DNA of 64,000 bases from Defluviimonas aquaemixtae (lineage in GTDB: Bacteria > Pseudomonadota > Alphaproteobacteria > Rhodobacterales > Rhodobacteraceae): NCBI RefSeq assembly GCF_900302475.1, contig NZ_OMOQ01000001.1:1240001-1304000 (forward strand), given 5' to 3'. A program made the position numbers and the translations under genes. Positions 9,701 through 16,846 of the stretch are shown here, one piece after another (the first letter of the stretch is position 1; each line of letters opens with the position of its first letter). Below the pieces are notes generated by a model. That model did no database searches and was not told the origin of the DNA. It was given only the letters and a program-made list of their open reading frames with translations.

Positions 9701-10417
9701 CGCACCGGCGAATACAAGGACGGCCAGCTGGGCGAAATCTTCATCGACATGCACAAGGAAGGCGCGGGCTTTAGGGCGATGATGAACAACTTCGCCATCG
9801 CGGTCTCGGTCGGACTGCAATACGGAGTGCCCTTGGAGGAATTCGTCGACGCCTTCACCTTCACCAAGTTCGAGCCGGCGGGCATGGTCCAAGGCAACGA
9901 CTCGATCAAGCAGGCGACCTCGATCCTCGACTACATCTTCCGCGAACTGGCGATCAGCTATCTCGACCGCACCGACCTCGCCCATGTGAAGCCGGAAGGG
10001 GCAAGCTTCGACGACCTCGGTGGCGGTTTGGACGAGGGTCAGGCGAACGTGGCCGAAGTCAGCGAAAGCGCGGCGTCGAAATCGCTCGAAGTGCTGAAGC
10101 AGATATCGTCGACCGGCTACTTGAGAAAACGCCTGCCGCAGGAACTGGTCGTCCTGCAGGGCGGCATGGGGGCGACGGCGCTTTCGGGCGATCCAGTTGC
10201 GGCACTCAACACGCTGGTGCCGGCGACCGGGCAGGCGATGGTGGCCGCGAACGTCACGGCGGTCGCCACCGGCACGGTGACGATGGACGCCCGCACCAAG
10301 GCGAAGATGCAGGGCTACGAGGGCGATCCCTGCGGCGAATGCGGCAACTACACGCTGGTCAGGAACGGCACCTGCATGAAGTGCAACACCTGCGGCGGGA
10401 CCAGCGGATGCAGTTGA
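6734..10417 (+). CDS. nrdJ: Adenosylcobalamin-dependent (class II) ribonucleotide reductase
   Basis: Reduces ribonucleotides to deoxyribonucleotides using a B12-generated thiyl radical, independent of oxygen. 1227 residues, the long proteobacterial form. Visible features: the radical-enzyme core with [21 protein letters not shown] (N474 onward), [22 protein letters not shown], a TSCPD-type domain near the C-terminus ([22 protein letters not shown] to [22 protein letters not shown]), and a terminal zinc ribbon with paired cysteines ([18 protein letters not shown]). The ATG at 6734 has AAGGA upstream; the frame is open to a GTG at 6620, but that stretch is the structured leader. No class I or III reductase is in the window. 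Followed by a 33-codon ORF and a terminator. Confidence 0.97.
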   Translation: MKIERKFTKAGADAYSEIRFRTTVSEIRNPDGKVVFRNDRVEVPEGWSQVASDVLAQKYFRKAGVPARLKQVREKGVPSFLWRSVADEKPLAELSKEERYGGETSGKQVFDRLAGAWAYWGWKGGYFSTEEDARAYFDEMRYMLARQMAAPNSPQWFNTGLHWAYGIDGPGQGHFYVDHKSGELTKSNSAYEHPQPHACFIQSVSDDLVKDGGIMDLWVREARLFKYGSGTGTNFSSLRAEGEALSGGGKSSGLMGFLKIGDRAAGAIKSGGTTRRAAKMVICDMDHPDIEQFINWKVIEEQKVAALVAGSKMHEQQLNEIFAAIRGWDGSSEDAVDPAKNESLKAAIKSAKKVAIPETYVKRVLDYAKQGYDSIEFPTYDTDWDSEAYATVSGQNSNNSVRVTDAFLKAVKDDADWELVRRTDGKVAKTIKARELWDQVGHAAWACADPGIQFHDTVNAWHTCPEDGAIRGSNPCSEYMFLDDTACNLASMNLLTFYKEGRFDAESYVHATRLWTVTLEISVLMAQFPSKEIAQRSYDYRTLGLGYANIGGLLMNMGYGYDSDEGRALCGALTAIMTGISYATSAEMAGELGAFPGYAKNADHMLRVIRNHRIAAHGNADGYADLAVRPVPLDHASCPDQNLVELAKSAWDEALALGEKHGYRNAQATVIAPTGTIGLVMDCDTTGIEPDFALAKFKKLAGGGYFKIINRSVPAALETLGYGSAQIEEIIAYAVGHASLGNCPGINHTSLIGHGFGQAELDKIEAALPSAFDIRFVFNRWTLGENFCQETLGIPAEKLNDPTFDLLRHLGFTKKQIEAANDHVCGTMTLEGAPHLDPAHYSVFDCANPCGKKGKRFLSVGSHIRMMAAAQSFISGAISKTINMPNDATIEETLAAYELSWSLGIKANALYRDGSKLSQPLAAALVEDDEEAEEILATGSMQEKAAVLAEKIIEKVVIKEMVRSHREKLPERRKGYTQKAIVGGHKVYLRTGEYKDGQLGEIFIDMHKEGAGFRAMMNNFAIAVSVGLQYGVPLEEFVDAFTFTKFEPAGMVQGNDSIKQATSILDYIFRELAISYLDRTDLAHVKPEGASFDDLGGGLDEGQANVAEVSESAASKSLEVLKQISSTGYLRKRLPQELVVLQGGMGATALSGDPVAALNTLVPATGQAMVAANVTAVATGTVTMDARTKAKMQGYEGDPCGECGNYTLVRNGTCMKCNTCGGTSGCS

Positions 10418-10430
10418 GAAGGGACAGTGA

Positions 10431-10532
10431 ATGCCGGTCACTCCGGTGACAGGTTCCGGGGCGGGTGCGCTCGCCCCCGACGACGTTCAGGCCGCAGGCA
10501 AGAACACCGAGCGGTATAAAGGACGAGCTTGA
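10431..10532 (+). CDS. Small protein of 33 residues directly after nrdJ
   Basis: An ORF of 33 codons starts 13 bases after the nrdJ stop, with GAAGGGA eight bases before its ATG, and ends about 13 bases before the nrdJ terminator, so it lies inside the transcript. It begins MPVTPVTGSGAGALAPDD and ends AAGKNTERYKGRA: a small flexible N-terminus and a basic tail with no membrane segment or cysteine. I do not recognise a family. Position, ribosome-binding site and exact fit before the terminator argue for a real gene; size leaves chance possible. Confidence 0.5.
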   Translation: MPVTPVTGSGAGALAPDDVQAAGKNTERYKGRA

Positions 10533-10545
10533 ACGGCGAAACTTG

Positions 10546-10569
10546 GGGGGGCCTCGGCCCCCCGCTTTC
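10546..10569 (+). terminator. Rho-independent terminator after nrdJ
   Basis: GGGGGGCC (10546-10553) pairs with GGCCCCCC (10556-10563), followed by GCTTTCTTT. The tight loop means the end CC/GG pairs probably stay open. Confidence 0.75.
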
Positions 10570-10678
10570 TTTGCCCCTCGCGGTCAACCCGCTCCGCGCG
10601 AACAGATCGGCGTCTTTTCGCCCGTCCGTTCTCGGCTCCGTGATCTCCCGTTTATCACTACTTGCAGGACGCACCGTA

Positions 10679-10706
10679 AAGCGCCACATATCCCACGGTG
10701 GCGCTT
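10679..10706. repeat. 9-bp perfect inverted repeat before the first EF-hand gene
   Basis: AAGCGCCAC (10679-10687) and GTGGCGCTT (10698-10706) are exact complements around a 10-base loop, 45 bases before the EF-hand gene. A weak sigma-70 pattern (TTGCAG, 17 bp, CACATA) overlaps it. Could be an operator or an mRNA hairpin; no poly-U follows, so it is not an ordinary terminator. The remainder of 10570-10750 shows nothing else. Confidence 0.5.
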
Positions 10707-10750
10707 AAGCCGCTGATTCTAGGGCAGATGCCCTTACTGGAGTACGAGAG

Positions 10751-10984
10751 ATGAAAAAGTTCGTTCTGGCCCTCGGCGCCGTCGCCGCCTTCGCTGCCGC
10801 CGCAAATGCCCAGACCGTCGTGACCGACACCGATGGCAACGGCACTTACTCGATCGAGGAGATGACCGCCGCTTATCCGGACATGACTGCCGAACTCTTC
10901 GCCACTGTCGACGTCAATGCCGACGGCGCGGTCGATGCCGACGAACTGGCCGCCGCCAAAGAAGCCGGCTCGCTGGCCGAGTAA
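10751..10984 (+). CDS. Small secreted EF-hand protein (copy 1)
   Basis: 77 residues: signal peptide MKKFVLALGAVAAFAAAANA, then two EF-hand calcium loops, DTDGNGTYSIEE (about residues 27-38) and DVNADGAVDADE (about 56-67), with the acidic residues at loop positions 1, 3, 5 and 12. The mature protein is about 56 residues and very acidic, probably a periplasmic Ca2+ binder. It is paralogous to the EF-hand gene at 12015, and the two flank an ECF sigma factor. Followed by a terminator shared with the converging sigma gene. Confidence 0.85.
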   Translation: MKKFVLALGAVAAFAAAANAQTVVTDTDGNGTYSIEEMTAAYPDMTAELFATVDVNADGAVDADELAAAKEAGSLAE

Positions 10985-11012
10985 TCAGCCACAACTTCGA
11001 TCTGCGGACGGG

Positions 11013-11040
11013 CCTCGGGGGCGATCCCCGGGGTCTTTTC
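11013..11040 (+). terminator. Terminator after EF-hand gene 1
   Basis: CCTCGGGG (11013-11020) pairs with CCCCGGGG (11026-11033) around GCGAT, followed by TCTTTTC and then GTTT. Confidence 0.75.
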
Positions 11041-11213
11041 GTTTGCATGTGTCGCGAATTCTCTGGCCAAGTGCGAAATCCTTGCTGGTCCCCACCGCGT
11101 GATGGATCGGTCTTTCAGCAACCGGAACCGAGTTCCCGCTCCGACCGATCCGGAACGGTCGGCTTCGCGCGCTTTGAGGTGCGCGCCTTGACGCGCCGAT
11201 TGATGCTTCGCAG

Positions 11214-11750
11214 TCAGGCGGCGTCCTCGCCGGCGAGAAGCGCGGCCGCCGGTCCCCGCTCGGGCAGGCCGCAATCGGCCCTGAGCCGCGCCCGTCCGCG
11301 CGCGAGCCGTGACATGACGGTGCCGATCGGCAGGTCCTCGGCCCGGGCCATCTCGGCATAGCTTTCACCACCCGCGACATGACGCAGGATCAGCCGCTGC
11401 TCCGCCGCAGGCAACCGCGACAGCGCGGCGGCGACTTCTCGCAGCACCAGCCGGCGCGGAGCCTCGGGCGGCGCGCTCGGCTCTGGTGCGTCGGAAAGCG
11501 GCAGCGCCTTGCGCGGCGGACGCCGGGCGATGTTGCGCGCGGCGGTCATGAGATAGGGTTTCAGATCCTCGATGCCGGAGCCTGACGCCATCTGGCTCCA
11601 GACCCTCAGAAGCGCTTCCTGAACGAGATCCTCAGCCGCCTCCGGGTCGCGGACGAGCCGCCGCGCGAGCCGGCGGAGGTCGGGGATAAGCGTGACGAGG
11701 GGGGCGGGAGCGGGGACGGCGTTCGGTCCGTGTCGGTTGGAGCGTGGCAT
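11214..11750 (-). CDS. ECF-type RNA polymerase sigma factor
   Basis: 178 residues with sigma-70 region 2 (RRLVRDPEAAEDLVQEALLRVWSQM, residues about 28-52) and region 4 (LSRLPAAEQRLILRHVAGGESYAEMARAEDLPIGTVMSRLARGRARLRA, about 112-160), the helix-turn-helix that reads the -35 element. No regions 1 or 3, so group 4 (ECF). AAAGGAGATCGCCC before the ATG is a good ribosome-binding site. No anti-sigma gene is adjacent; its neighbours on both sides are small secreted EF-hand proteins, which is unusual and suggests they are part of its regulon or a calcium-linked circuit (inference). Confidence 0.88.
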   Translation of the reverse strand: MPRSNRHGPNAVPAPAPLVTLIPDLRRLARRLVRDPEAAEDLVQEALLRVWSQMASGSGIEDLKPYLMTAARNIARRPPRKALPLSDAPEPSAPPEAPRRLVLREVAAALSRLPAAEQRLILRHVAGGESYAEMARAEDLPIGTVMSRLARGRARLRADCGLPERGPAAALLAGEDAA

Positions 11751-12014
11751 GGGCGATCTCCTTTCGTCGACGAGATTGACCCATGTGCGCCACGCCGCAA
11801 GCCGGGGGAATTCCGCCGAGCCAGGAATCGCCGCCTGGTTGCGCGTTTAACCGGCGACTTCCCGCGCGGCGAAGCAGTCCCCATGCGCGAAGTGCCGCGC
11901 GTCCGGGGGCAGGGTGGCCGCGGCCGGGAATAAATCTGCCGCGCCCGCGTCCTGACATGTGAGGGCCGCGAAACGGCGAGCCCTCCGAAACCGGACGATC
12001 AAGGAGATGTTCCG

Positions 12015-12257
12015 ATGAAGAAACTGGCTTTCACCCTCGCACTCGGGCTCATGCCGGCAGCCGGCGCCCTCGCCCAGAGCGTTGCGGACCTCGACGCTGA
12101 CGGCAGCGGCGGCCTCGACATGGCCGAACTGCAGGTCGGCTACCCGACACTGTCCGAAGACCAATTTGCCGCGATCGACGCCAATGGCGACGGTCTGGTG
12201 GATGACGCGGAGTTCACCGCGGCAACCGAGGCCGGTACGCTCACCACTGACGGATAA
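12015..12257 (+). CDS. Small secreted EF-hand protein (copy 2)
   Basis: 80 residues: signal peptide MKKLAFTLALGLMPAAGALAQ, then EF-hand loops DLDADGSGGLDMAE (about residues 25-38) and DANGDGLVDDAE (about 55-66). Clearly related to the 10751 gene in layout, spacing and acidity. AAGGAG lies 8 bases before the ATG. A hairpin (GAGGGC 11961-11966 with GCCCTC 11980-11985, enclosing CGC/GCG) sits in its leader. Divergent from the ECF sigma gene with 264 bases between them. A loose long-range stem GCGGGGC/GCCCCGC (about 12268-12316) may end the transcript. Confidence 0.85.
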   Translation: MKKLAFTLALGLMPAAGALAQSVADLDADGSGGLDMAELQVGYPTLSEDQFAAIDANGDGLVDDAEFTAATEAGTLTTDG

Positions 12258-12465
12258 GACGAGCCGGCGCGGGGCTCCGGTGCTCACCCTTCCCCAGCCA
12301 ACCGGCCGGGGCCCCGCAGTTTCCTCTCCTCCTTGCCATCTCGACACGATACTGCGGGTGCCGGAACGCGCTCGACGCCAGCTGGCCCCGTTCGGTATTC
12401 GGGTGGATGCCGATCTCGGCGGCGAAAACCGATTCCCCTGCCGTTTCCTGCCCGCCTACCGCCGC

Positions 12466-13026
12466 TCAGGTCCCGCGCGCGAGCGCGGCCACCCCGGTCC
12501 GCGCGACATCGACGAGTCCGAGCGGCCGCATCAGATCGGCAAATGCGTCGATCTTTTCCGGCGTCCCGGTAATTTCGAAGACGAAGCTTTCGAGCGTGGA
12601 ATCCACCACGTTCGCCCGGAAGATGTCGGCGAGCCTCAGCGCCTCGACCCGCTTCTCGCCGGTGCCTGCCACCTTGAAGAGCGCAAGTTCGCGCTCGACC
12701 GAAGGCCCCTCGACAGTCAGGTCGTGGACGTCGTGGACCGGGACAAGGCGTCCGAGCTGCGCCTTGATCTGCTCGATCACCGGCGCCGTGCCGGTCGTGA
12801 CAACGGTGATCCGGCTCCTGTGACCCTCGTGATCGACCTCGGCCACCGTCAGGCTCTCGATGTTGTATCCGCGGCCCGAGAAGAGCCCGATCACCCGCGC
12901 CAGCACGCCGGCCTCGTTGTCGACCAGCACCGCCAGCGTATGCGATTCCAGCTTCTCGCCGAACGGATCGCGCAGGTCATAGGCGGAGTGGCTCGAGGAG
13001 CCCTTCTTGATCTTCAACGCCGACAT
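12466..13026 (-). CDS. ilvH: Acetolactate synthase small (regulatory) subunit
   Basis: 186-residue regulatory partner of the catalytic subunit encoded just upstream. An ACT domain occupies about residues 28-100 (HTLAVLVDNEAGVLARVIGLFSGRGYNIESLTV), which binds valine for feedback inhibition, followed by the C-terminal ALS_ss_C domain (ELALFKVAGTGEKRVEALRLADIFRANVVD). It is 71 bases downstream of ilvB on the same strand, so the leader-peptide attenuator upstream of ilvB should control both. Confidence 0.95.
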   Translation of the reverse strand: MSALKIKKGSSSHSAYDLRDPFGEKLESHTLAVLVDNEAGVLARVIGLFSGRGYNIESLTVAEVDHEGHRSRITVVTTGTAPVIEQIKAQLGRLVPVHDVHDLTVEGPSVERELALFKVAGTGEKRVEALRLADIFRANVVDSTLESFVFEITGTPEKIDAFADLMRPLGLVDVARTGVAALARGT

Positions 13027-13097
13027 GGGCCGAATCCCTCTTTCTTCATTGTTCGAATACCTCGGGGGTCCCGTGGCGATGCCCCGGACTCCGCGGA

Positions 13098-14852
13098 CTA
13101 GACCAGCACCGCGCCGCCCGACTGGATCGCACCCTCGGTCGAGGCATCGCCCAGAAGCATCTCATTGTGCGGCTTGCCCGACGGGATCATCGGGAAGCAG
13201 TTCTCGTGCTTCTCGACGAGAACGTCGAGGATGAACGGCCCGTCATAGTCAAGCATCTCCTGGATCGCGTCGTCGAGGTCCTTCGGCTTGTCGACCTTGC
13301 GGCCCCTGGCCCCGAACGCTTCCGCGAGCTTGGCGAAATCCGGCAGGCTCTCCGACCAGCTATGCGAATATCGCTCGCCGTGCAGCAGTTCCTGCCACTG
13401 GCGGACCATGCCGAGACGCTCGTTGTTCAGGATGAACTGCTTGACCGGCGCGCGGAACTGCACGGCGGTGCCCATCTCCTGCATGTTCATCAGCCACGAC
13501 GCCTCGCCGGCCACGTTAATCACCAAAGCTTGCGGATGGGCGATCTGCACGCCGATAGAGGCGGGAAATCCGTAGCCCATGGTCCCCAGGCCACCGGAGG
13601 TCATCCAGCGGTTCGGTTCCTCGAAGCCCAGAAACTGCGCCGCCCACATCTGGTGCTGGCCGACCTCGGTCGTGACATATCGGTCGCGGCCCCTGGTCAG
13701 TTCCTCGAGCCGCTGGAGCGCGTATTGCGGCTTGATGACCTTGTCTGAGTTCTTGTAGGAAAGGCAACTCTTCAGCTTCCACTGCTCGATCTTGCCCCAC
13801 CATTTCGTCAGTCCAGCCTTGTTGACCTTGCGCCCGCGCGCCTTCCAGACCTTCAAAAGGTCTTCGAGCACATGGCCCACATCGCCGGTGATGGCGAGGT
13901 CGACATGGATCACCTTGTTGATCGAGGAGGGGTCGATATCGACATGCGCCTTCTTCGATTTCGGCGAGAAATCGGCGATCCGGCCGGTGATCCGGTCGTC
14001 GAAGCGCGCGCCAAGATTGATCATCAGGTCGCAGCCATGCATGGCGAGGTTGGCCTCGTAGAGGCCGTGCATCCCCAGCATTCCGATCCAGTTCTTGCCC
14101 GAGGCCGGATAGGCGCCAAGGCCCATCAGCGTCGAGGTCACCGGGAATCCCGTCGCGTCCGCCAGTTCGCGCAGAAGCTGGCTCGCGCCGGGGCCCGAGT
14201 TGATCACGCCGCCGCCGGTGTAGAAGATCGGCCGCTCGGCCTTTTCCATCATCTCGACAAGCGCGGTGATCTTGTCGAGATCGCCTTTCACCTTCGGCTT
14301 GTAGTGGCCGAGCGAGGCTTCGCGCGGGCCGCGATAGGGGCCCGTTGCGAACTGGACGTCCTTGGGGATGTCGACGAGTACAGGGCCGGGCCGGCCCTGG
14401 GTCGCGACATGGAAGGCCTGATGCAGCGTGTCGGCCAGCTTCTCGGGTTCCTTCACGAGCCAGTTGTGCTTGGTGCAGGGCCGGGTGATGCCGACCGTGT
14501 CGGCCTCCTGGAAGCCGTCGGTTCCGATCATGAAGGTCGGCACCTGGCCGGTCAGGACGACGACCGGGATCGAGTCCATCAGCGCGTCGGTCATGCCGGT
14601 CACTGCGTTCGTGGCGCCGGGGCCCGACGTGACCAGCACGACGCCCGGCTTGCCGGTCGAACGGGCATAGCCCTCGGCCATGTGCACCGCGCCCTGTTCG
14701 TGGCGCACGAGAATGTGGCGGATATCGTTCTGCTGGAAGATTTCGTCATAGATCGGCAACACCGCGCCGCCGGGATAGCCGAAGACCACATCGACGCCCT
14801 GATCCTTGAGCGCCTGGACCACCATCTTCGCACCGGTCATCTGCCGTGACAT
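13098..14852 (-). CDS. ilvB: Acetolactate synthase large (catalytic) subunit
   Basis: ThDP-, FAD- and Mg-dependent enzyme that condenses two pyruvates to 2-acetolactate (valine, leucine) or pyruvate with 2-oxobutyrate (isoleucine). 584 residues from MSRQMTGAKMVVQALK. Marks: VFGYPGGAVLPIYDE and RHEQGAVHMAEGYAR with the catalytic Glu near the N-terminus, a central FAD domain, and the ThDP pocket in MTSGGLGTMGYGFPASIG. The frame runs open to 15029, but the upstream part is the attenuator leader; the ATG at 14852 has a purine-rich ribosome-binding region (GAAGAAGAGAGAG) and matches family starts. Symbol ilvI is used equally. Confidence 0.96.
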   Translation of the reverse strand: MSRQMTGAKMVVQALKDQGVDVVFGYPGGAVLPIYDEIFQQNDIRHILVRHEQGAVHMAEGYARSTGKPGVVLVTSGPGATNAVTGMTDALMDSIPVVVLTGQVPTFMIGTDGFQEADTVGITRPCTKHNWLVKEPEKLADTLHQAFHVATQGRPGPVLVDIPKDVQFATGPYRGPREASLGHYKPKVKGDLDKITALVEMMEKAERPIFYTGGGVINSGPGASQLLRELADATGFPVTSTLMGLGAYPASGKNWIGMLGMHGLYEANLAMHGCDLMINLGARFDDRITGRIADFSPKSKKAHVDIDPSSINKVIHVDLAITGDVGHVLEDLLKVWKARGRKVNKAGLTKWWGKIEQWKLKSCLSYKNSDKVIKPQYALQRLEELTRGRDRYVTTEVGQHQMWAAQFLGFEEPNRWMTSGGLGTMGYGFPASIGVQIAHPQALVINVAGEASWLMNMQEMGTAVQFRAPVKQFILNNERLGMVRQWQELLHGERYSHSWSESLPDFAKLAEAFGARGRKVDKPKDLDDAIQEMLDYDGPFILDVLVEKHENCFPMIPSGKPHNEMLLGDASTEGAIQSGGAVLV

Positions 14853-14891
14853 CGTCTTTCTCTCTCTTCTTCCGCCTCGCATGTGCGGCAA

Positions 14892-14921
14892 CAAAAAGCC
14901 CCCGGGTGTCGATCCGGAGGC
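14892..14921 (-). terminator. Attenuator terminator of ilvBH
   Basis: On the minus strand GCCTCCGG (14921-14914) pairs over 8 bp (one T-G) with CCGGGGGC (14905-14898), followed at once by TTTTTG (14897-14892): a textbook intrinsic terminator 40 bases before the ilvB ATG. Its 5' arm overlaps the antiterminator arm (14919-14928) so only one can form. Confidence 0.85.
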
Positions 14922-14963
14922 GCATGGGGTCGGGTATGGAGTACCGTCACCGGCCCATGCGCC
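14919..14963 (-). promoter_or_regulatory. Antiterminator stem of the ilvBH attenuator
   Basis: GGCGCATGGG (14963-14954, inside the last codons of the leader peptide) is a perfect 10-bp complement of CCCATGCGCC (14928-14919). Pairing would consume three bases of the terminator stem. Ribosome position on the leader ORF decides which forms. Confidence 0.75.
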
Positions 14964-14994
14964 ACGTCCTGACAAGTACGAGGATCGGAGCCAT
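14947..14994 (-). CDS. ivbL: ilv leader peptide MAPILVLVRTWRMGR
   Basis: A 15-codon ORF between the ilvB promoter and the attenuator terminator. Codons 4-8 are Ile, Leu, Val, Leu, Val in a row: exactly the amino acids made through acetolactate synthase. Stalling there, when any of the three charged tRNAs is scarce, would leave the 5' antiterminator arm (codons 11-14) free and prevent termination; translation to the stop would mask it. The symbol ivbL is used by analogy to the E. coli ilvBN leader, not by sequence similarity. Confidence 0.85.
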   Translation of the reverse strand: MAPILVLVRTWRMGR

Positions 14995-15025
14995 CCGCCC
15001 GGTTCCCTATGCTGCTGCGCAGCGG

Positions 15026-15054
15026 ACATTAGGCAGGGCGGGCGGGGGCGTCAA
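15026..15054 (-). promoter_or_regulatory. ilvBH promoter, TTGACG / 17 bp / TAATGT
   Basis: Minus-strand TTGACG (15054-15049), a 17-base GC-only spacer, and TAATGT (15031-15026): near-consensus sigma-70. The expected start near 15019 is about 25 bases before the leader-peptide ATG. Confidence 0.8.
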
Positions 15055-15156
15055 CCGGCAAAATCGGCAATAAAGTGTCGCAACGCGCGCGGTTTGGCTA
15101 TTTTTATTGCGCCGACTGTCGAGCCCGGCGAAAGAAACGCGAATCTCGGCCCGTGC

Positions 15157-16080
15157 CTAGGCGGGGCCTAGAAGCGCCATGTACCCGCAGTAGGCCGTCA
15201 GAAGCCCGAGGCCGCCGACCCGGCTTACGCGCTCGGGCAGAACGGCAAAGCCGAACATGGTGAGCGCCGAGGCGAGCGCGAGGGTCATGTCGAGCCCGGC
15301 AAAGCGCGGATCGACGGGGACCGGCGTCACCATGGCCGTGATCCCGATGATGCCGAAGATGTTGAAGACGCAGGAGCCGAGAATGTTGCCCACGCTGATC
15401 TCGGGATGGCCGCGCATCGCCGCCATGACAGAGGTTGCGAGTTCGGGCAGCGAGGTGCCGACCGCGACGATGCTCAGGCCGATCACCGCTTCGCTCACCC
15501 CGAGCGAGCGGGCGATCTCACTCGCCGAGTCGACCAGAAGACCCGCTCCGATCACGACCGCGATAAGCCCTGCGGCCGCCAGCGCGAGGCTCTTGCCGAG
15601 CAGGGGCGGCGGGCCTTTGTCGGGTCCGGGCGGGGCGCTGCCTGCCGCCGAGCGGAAACAGGCCGCGAGATAGGCCATGAGCCCGAGGAAAAGCAGCACC
15701 CCCTCGCCGCGCGAGACGACGCCGCCGCCGAGCATCGCCCAGAAGATGACCGTCGCGCCGATGACGACCATGAAGTCGCGTGACAGATCGCCGAACCTGA
15801 GCGGCACCGGAGCGATCAGCGCGGCGACGCCGAGGATCAGGAGGATGTTGGCGATATTGGACCCGATGACGTTGCCGAGGGCGAGGGCCGGCACTCCCTC
15901 CAGCGCCGCCCGAAGCGCGACCAGAAGCTCGGGCGTGGACGTTCCGAAGCCGACGATCGTCAGTCCGATTACCAGAGGAGGCACGTCGAGCCGCCGCGCA
16001 ACGCCGACCGCGCCCCGGACGAGCAGTTCACCGCCCAGAAAAAGGCCCGCAAGCCCGATGAGGAAGAACACGTAAGTCAA
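15157..16080 (-). CDS. Calcium/sodium antiporter, CaCA family (YrbG type)
   Basis: 307-residue inner-membrane protein with two homologous halves of about five helices each. Both alpha-repeats are visible: [46 protein letters not shown] in the first half and [46 protein letters not shown] in the second, with the GTS-PE and GN-GSN/GSC motifs that bind cations. It probably exchanges Ca2+ for Na+ or H+. The start is a TTG at 16080 (TTG ACT TAC GTG), 8 bases after GGGGGTC; a GTG three codons later is an alternative. Monocistronic by spacing. Confidence 0.92.
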   Translation of the reverse strand: [307 protein letters not shown]

Positions 16081-16285
16081 ATCGGGACCCCCGTCCGGTC
16101 GTGTTCAAGATCGGAAATGTGGGCTGCATTGCAAGGGCAAACGCCGGATTCTCCTTGCATTTTTCCACCTACGCGGGGGCGCGGACCGGGATCAGGTGCA
16201 GGGCGGTCGGCGCGCGGACCGGATGGACAGCCTACGTCCGCGCGGGCAGGATCGCGGCGCGACAGGCAGCCGGCGGAGAGCGGAG

Positions 16286-16735
16286 ATGACGGCGGAAACC
16301 ATGAGATACGGGGCGATCATGATTCTAGCCGGGATCGGGATCCCGGTCCTCGCCGCGCTCAACGCGCAACTCGGCCACCGACTCGCCTCGCCGCCCGCGG
16401 CCGCGCTTGTCCTCTTCGCGGTGGCGTTTTGCGGCACCGCGCTCGTCGTCGTTCTGACGTCCGGGTTTTCGCCGCTCGCCGAGGCGCCCGGCGAACCGAA
16501 GCATCTCTTCCTCGCGGGGCTTCTTGTTGCGTTTTACGTGCTGTCGATCACTTGGGTCGCGCCGCGCTTCGGGATCGGCAACGCGATCACCTGTGTGCTT
16601 CTCGGACAGCTGCTCTCGGCCGCGCTCATCGACCAGTTCGGGCTCATGGGTGCCATCGTGCGGCAGGTGACGCCCGCGCGTGCGCTCGGGCTTTGCCTCA
16701 TGGCGGCGGGTGTGGTCCTCGCGCAGCGCGGCTAG
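16286..16735 (+). CDS. DMT-family (DUF606/YdcZ type) membrane protein
   Basis: 149 residues with five predicted membrane helices (about residues 8-25, 38-57, 68-87, 95-115 and 126-145). The layout MRYGAIMILAGIGIPVLAALNAQLGHRLASPPAAALVLFAVAF, the central WVAPRFGIGNAITCVLLGQLLSAALIDQFGL and a glycine-rich C-terminal helix match the half-size DUF606/YdcZ proteins of the drug/metabolite transporter superfamily, which work as dimers. Substrate unknown. The ATG at 16286 is preceded by GGAGAGCGGAG; earlier in-frame codons are not needed. Confidence 0.85.
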   Translation: MTAETMRYGAIMILAGIGIPVLAALNAQLGHRLASPPAAALVLFAVAFCGTALVVVLTSGFSPLAEAPGEPKHLFLAGLLVAFYVLSITWVAPRFGIGNAITCVLLGQLLSAALIDQFGLMGAIVRQVTPARALGLCLMAAGVVLAQRG

Positions 16736-16846
16736 GGTGGCGGCGGGGCAGGCGGCATTCACGCCCTGAGGGTGTTCGCAAACAGGGGAAGGACCGGCTT
16801 TCTCGTGCTCAAAAGCATGCCTCCTCCGGAGGCACGAAAGATTGCC

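Noticed and set aside
8678..10441. 587-codon minus-strand frame opposite nrdJ
   Set aside because: Antisense to nrdJ, whose protein is unmistakable; no family resemblance in the reverse frame.
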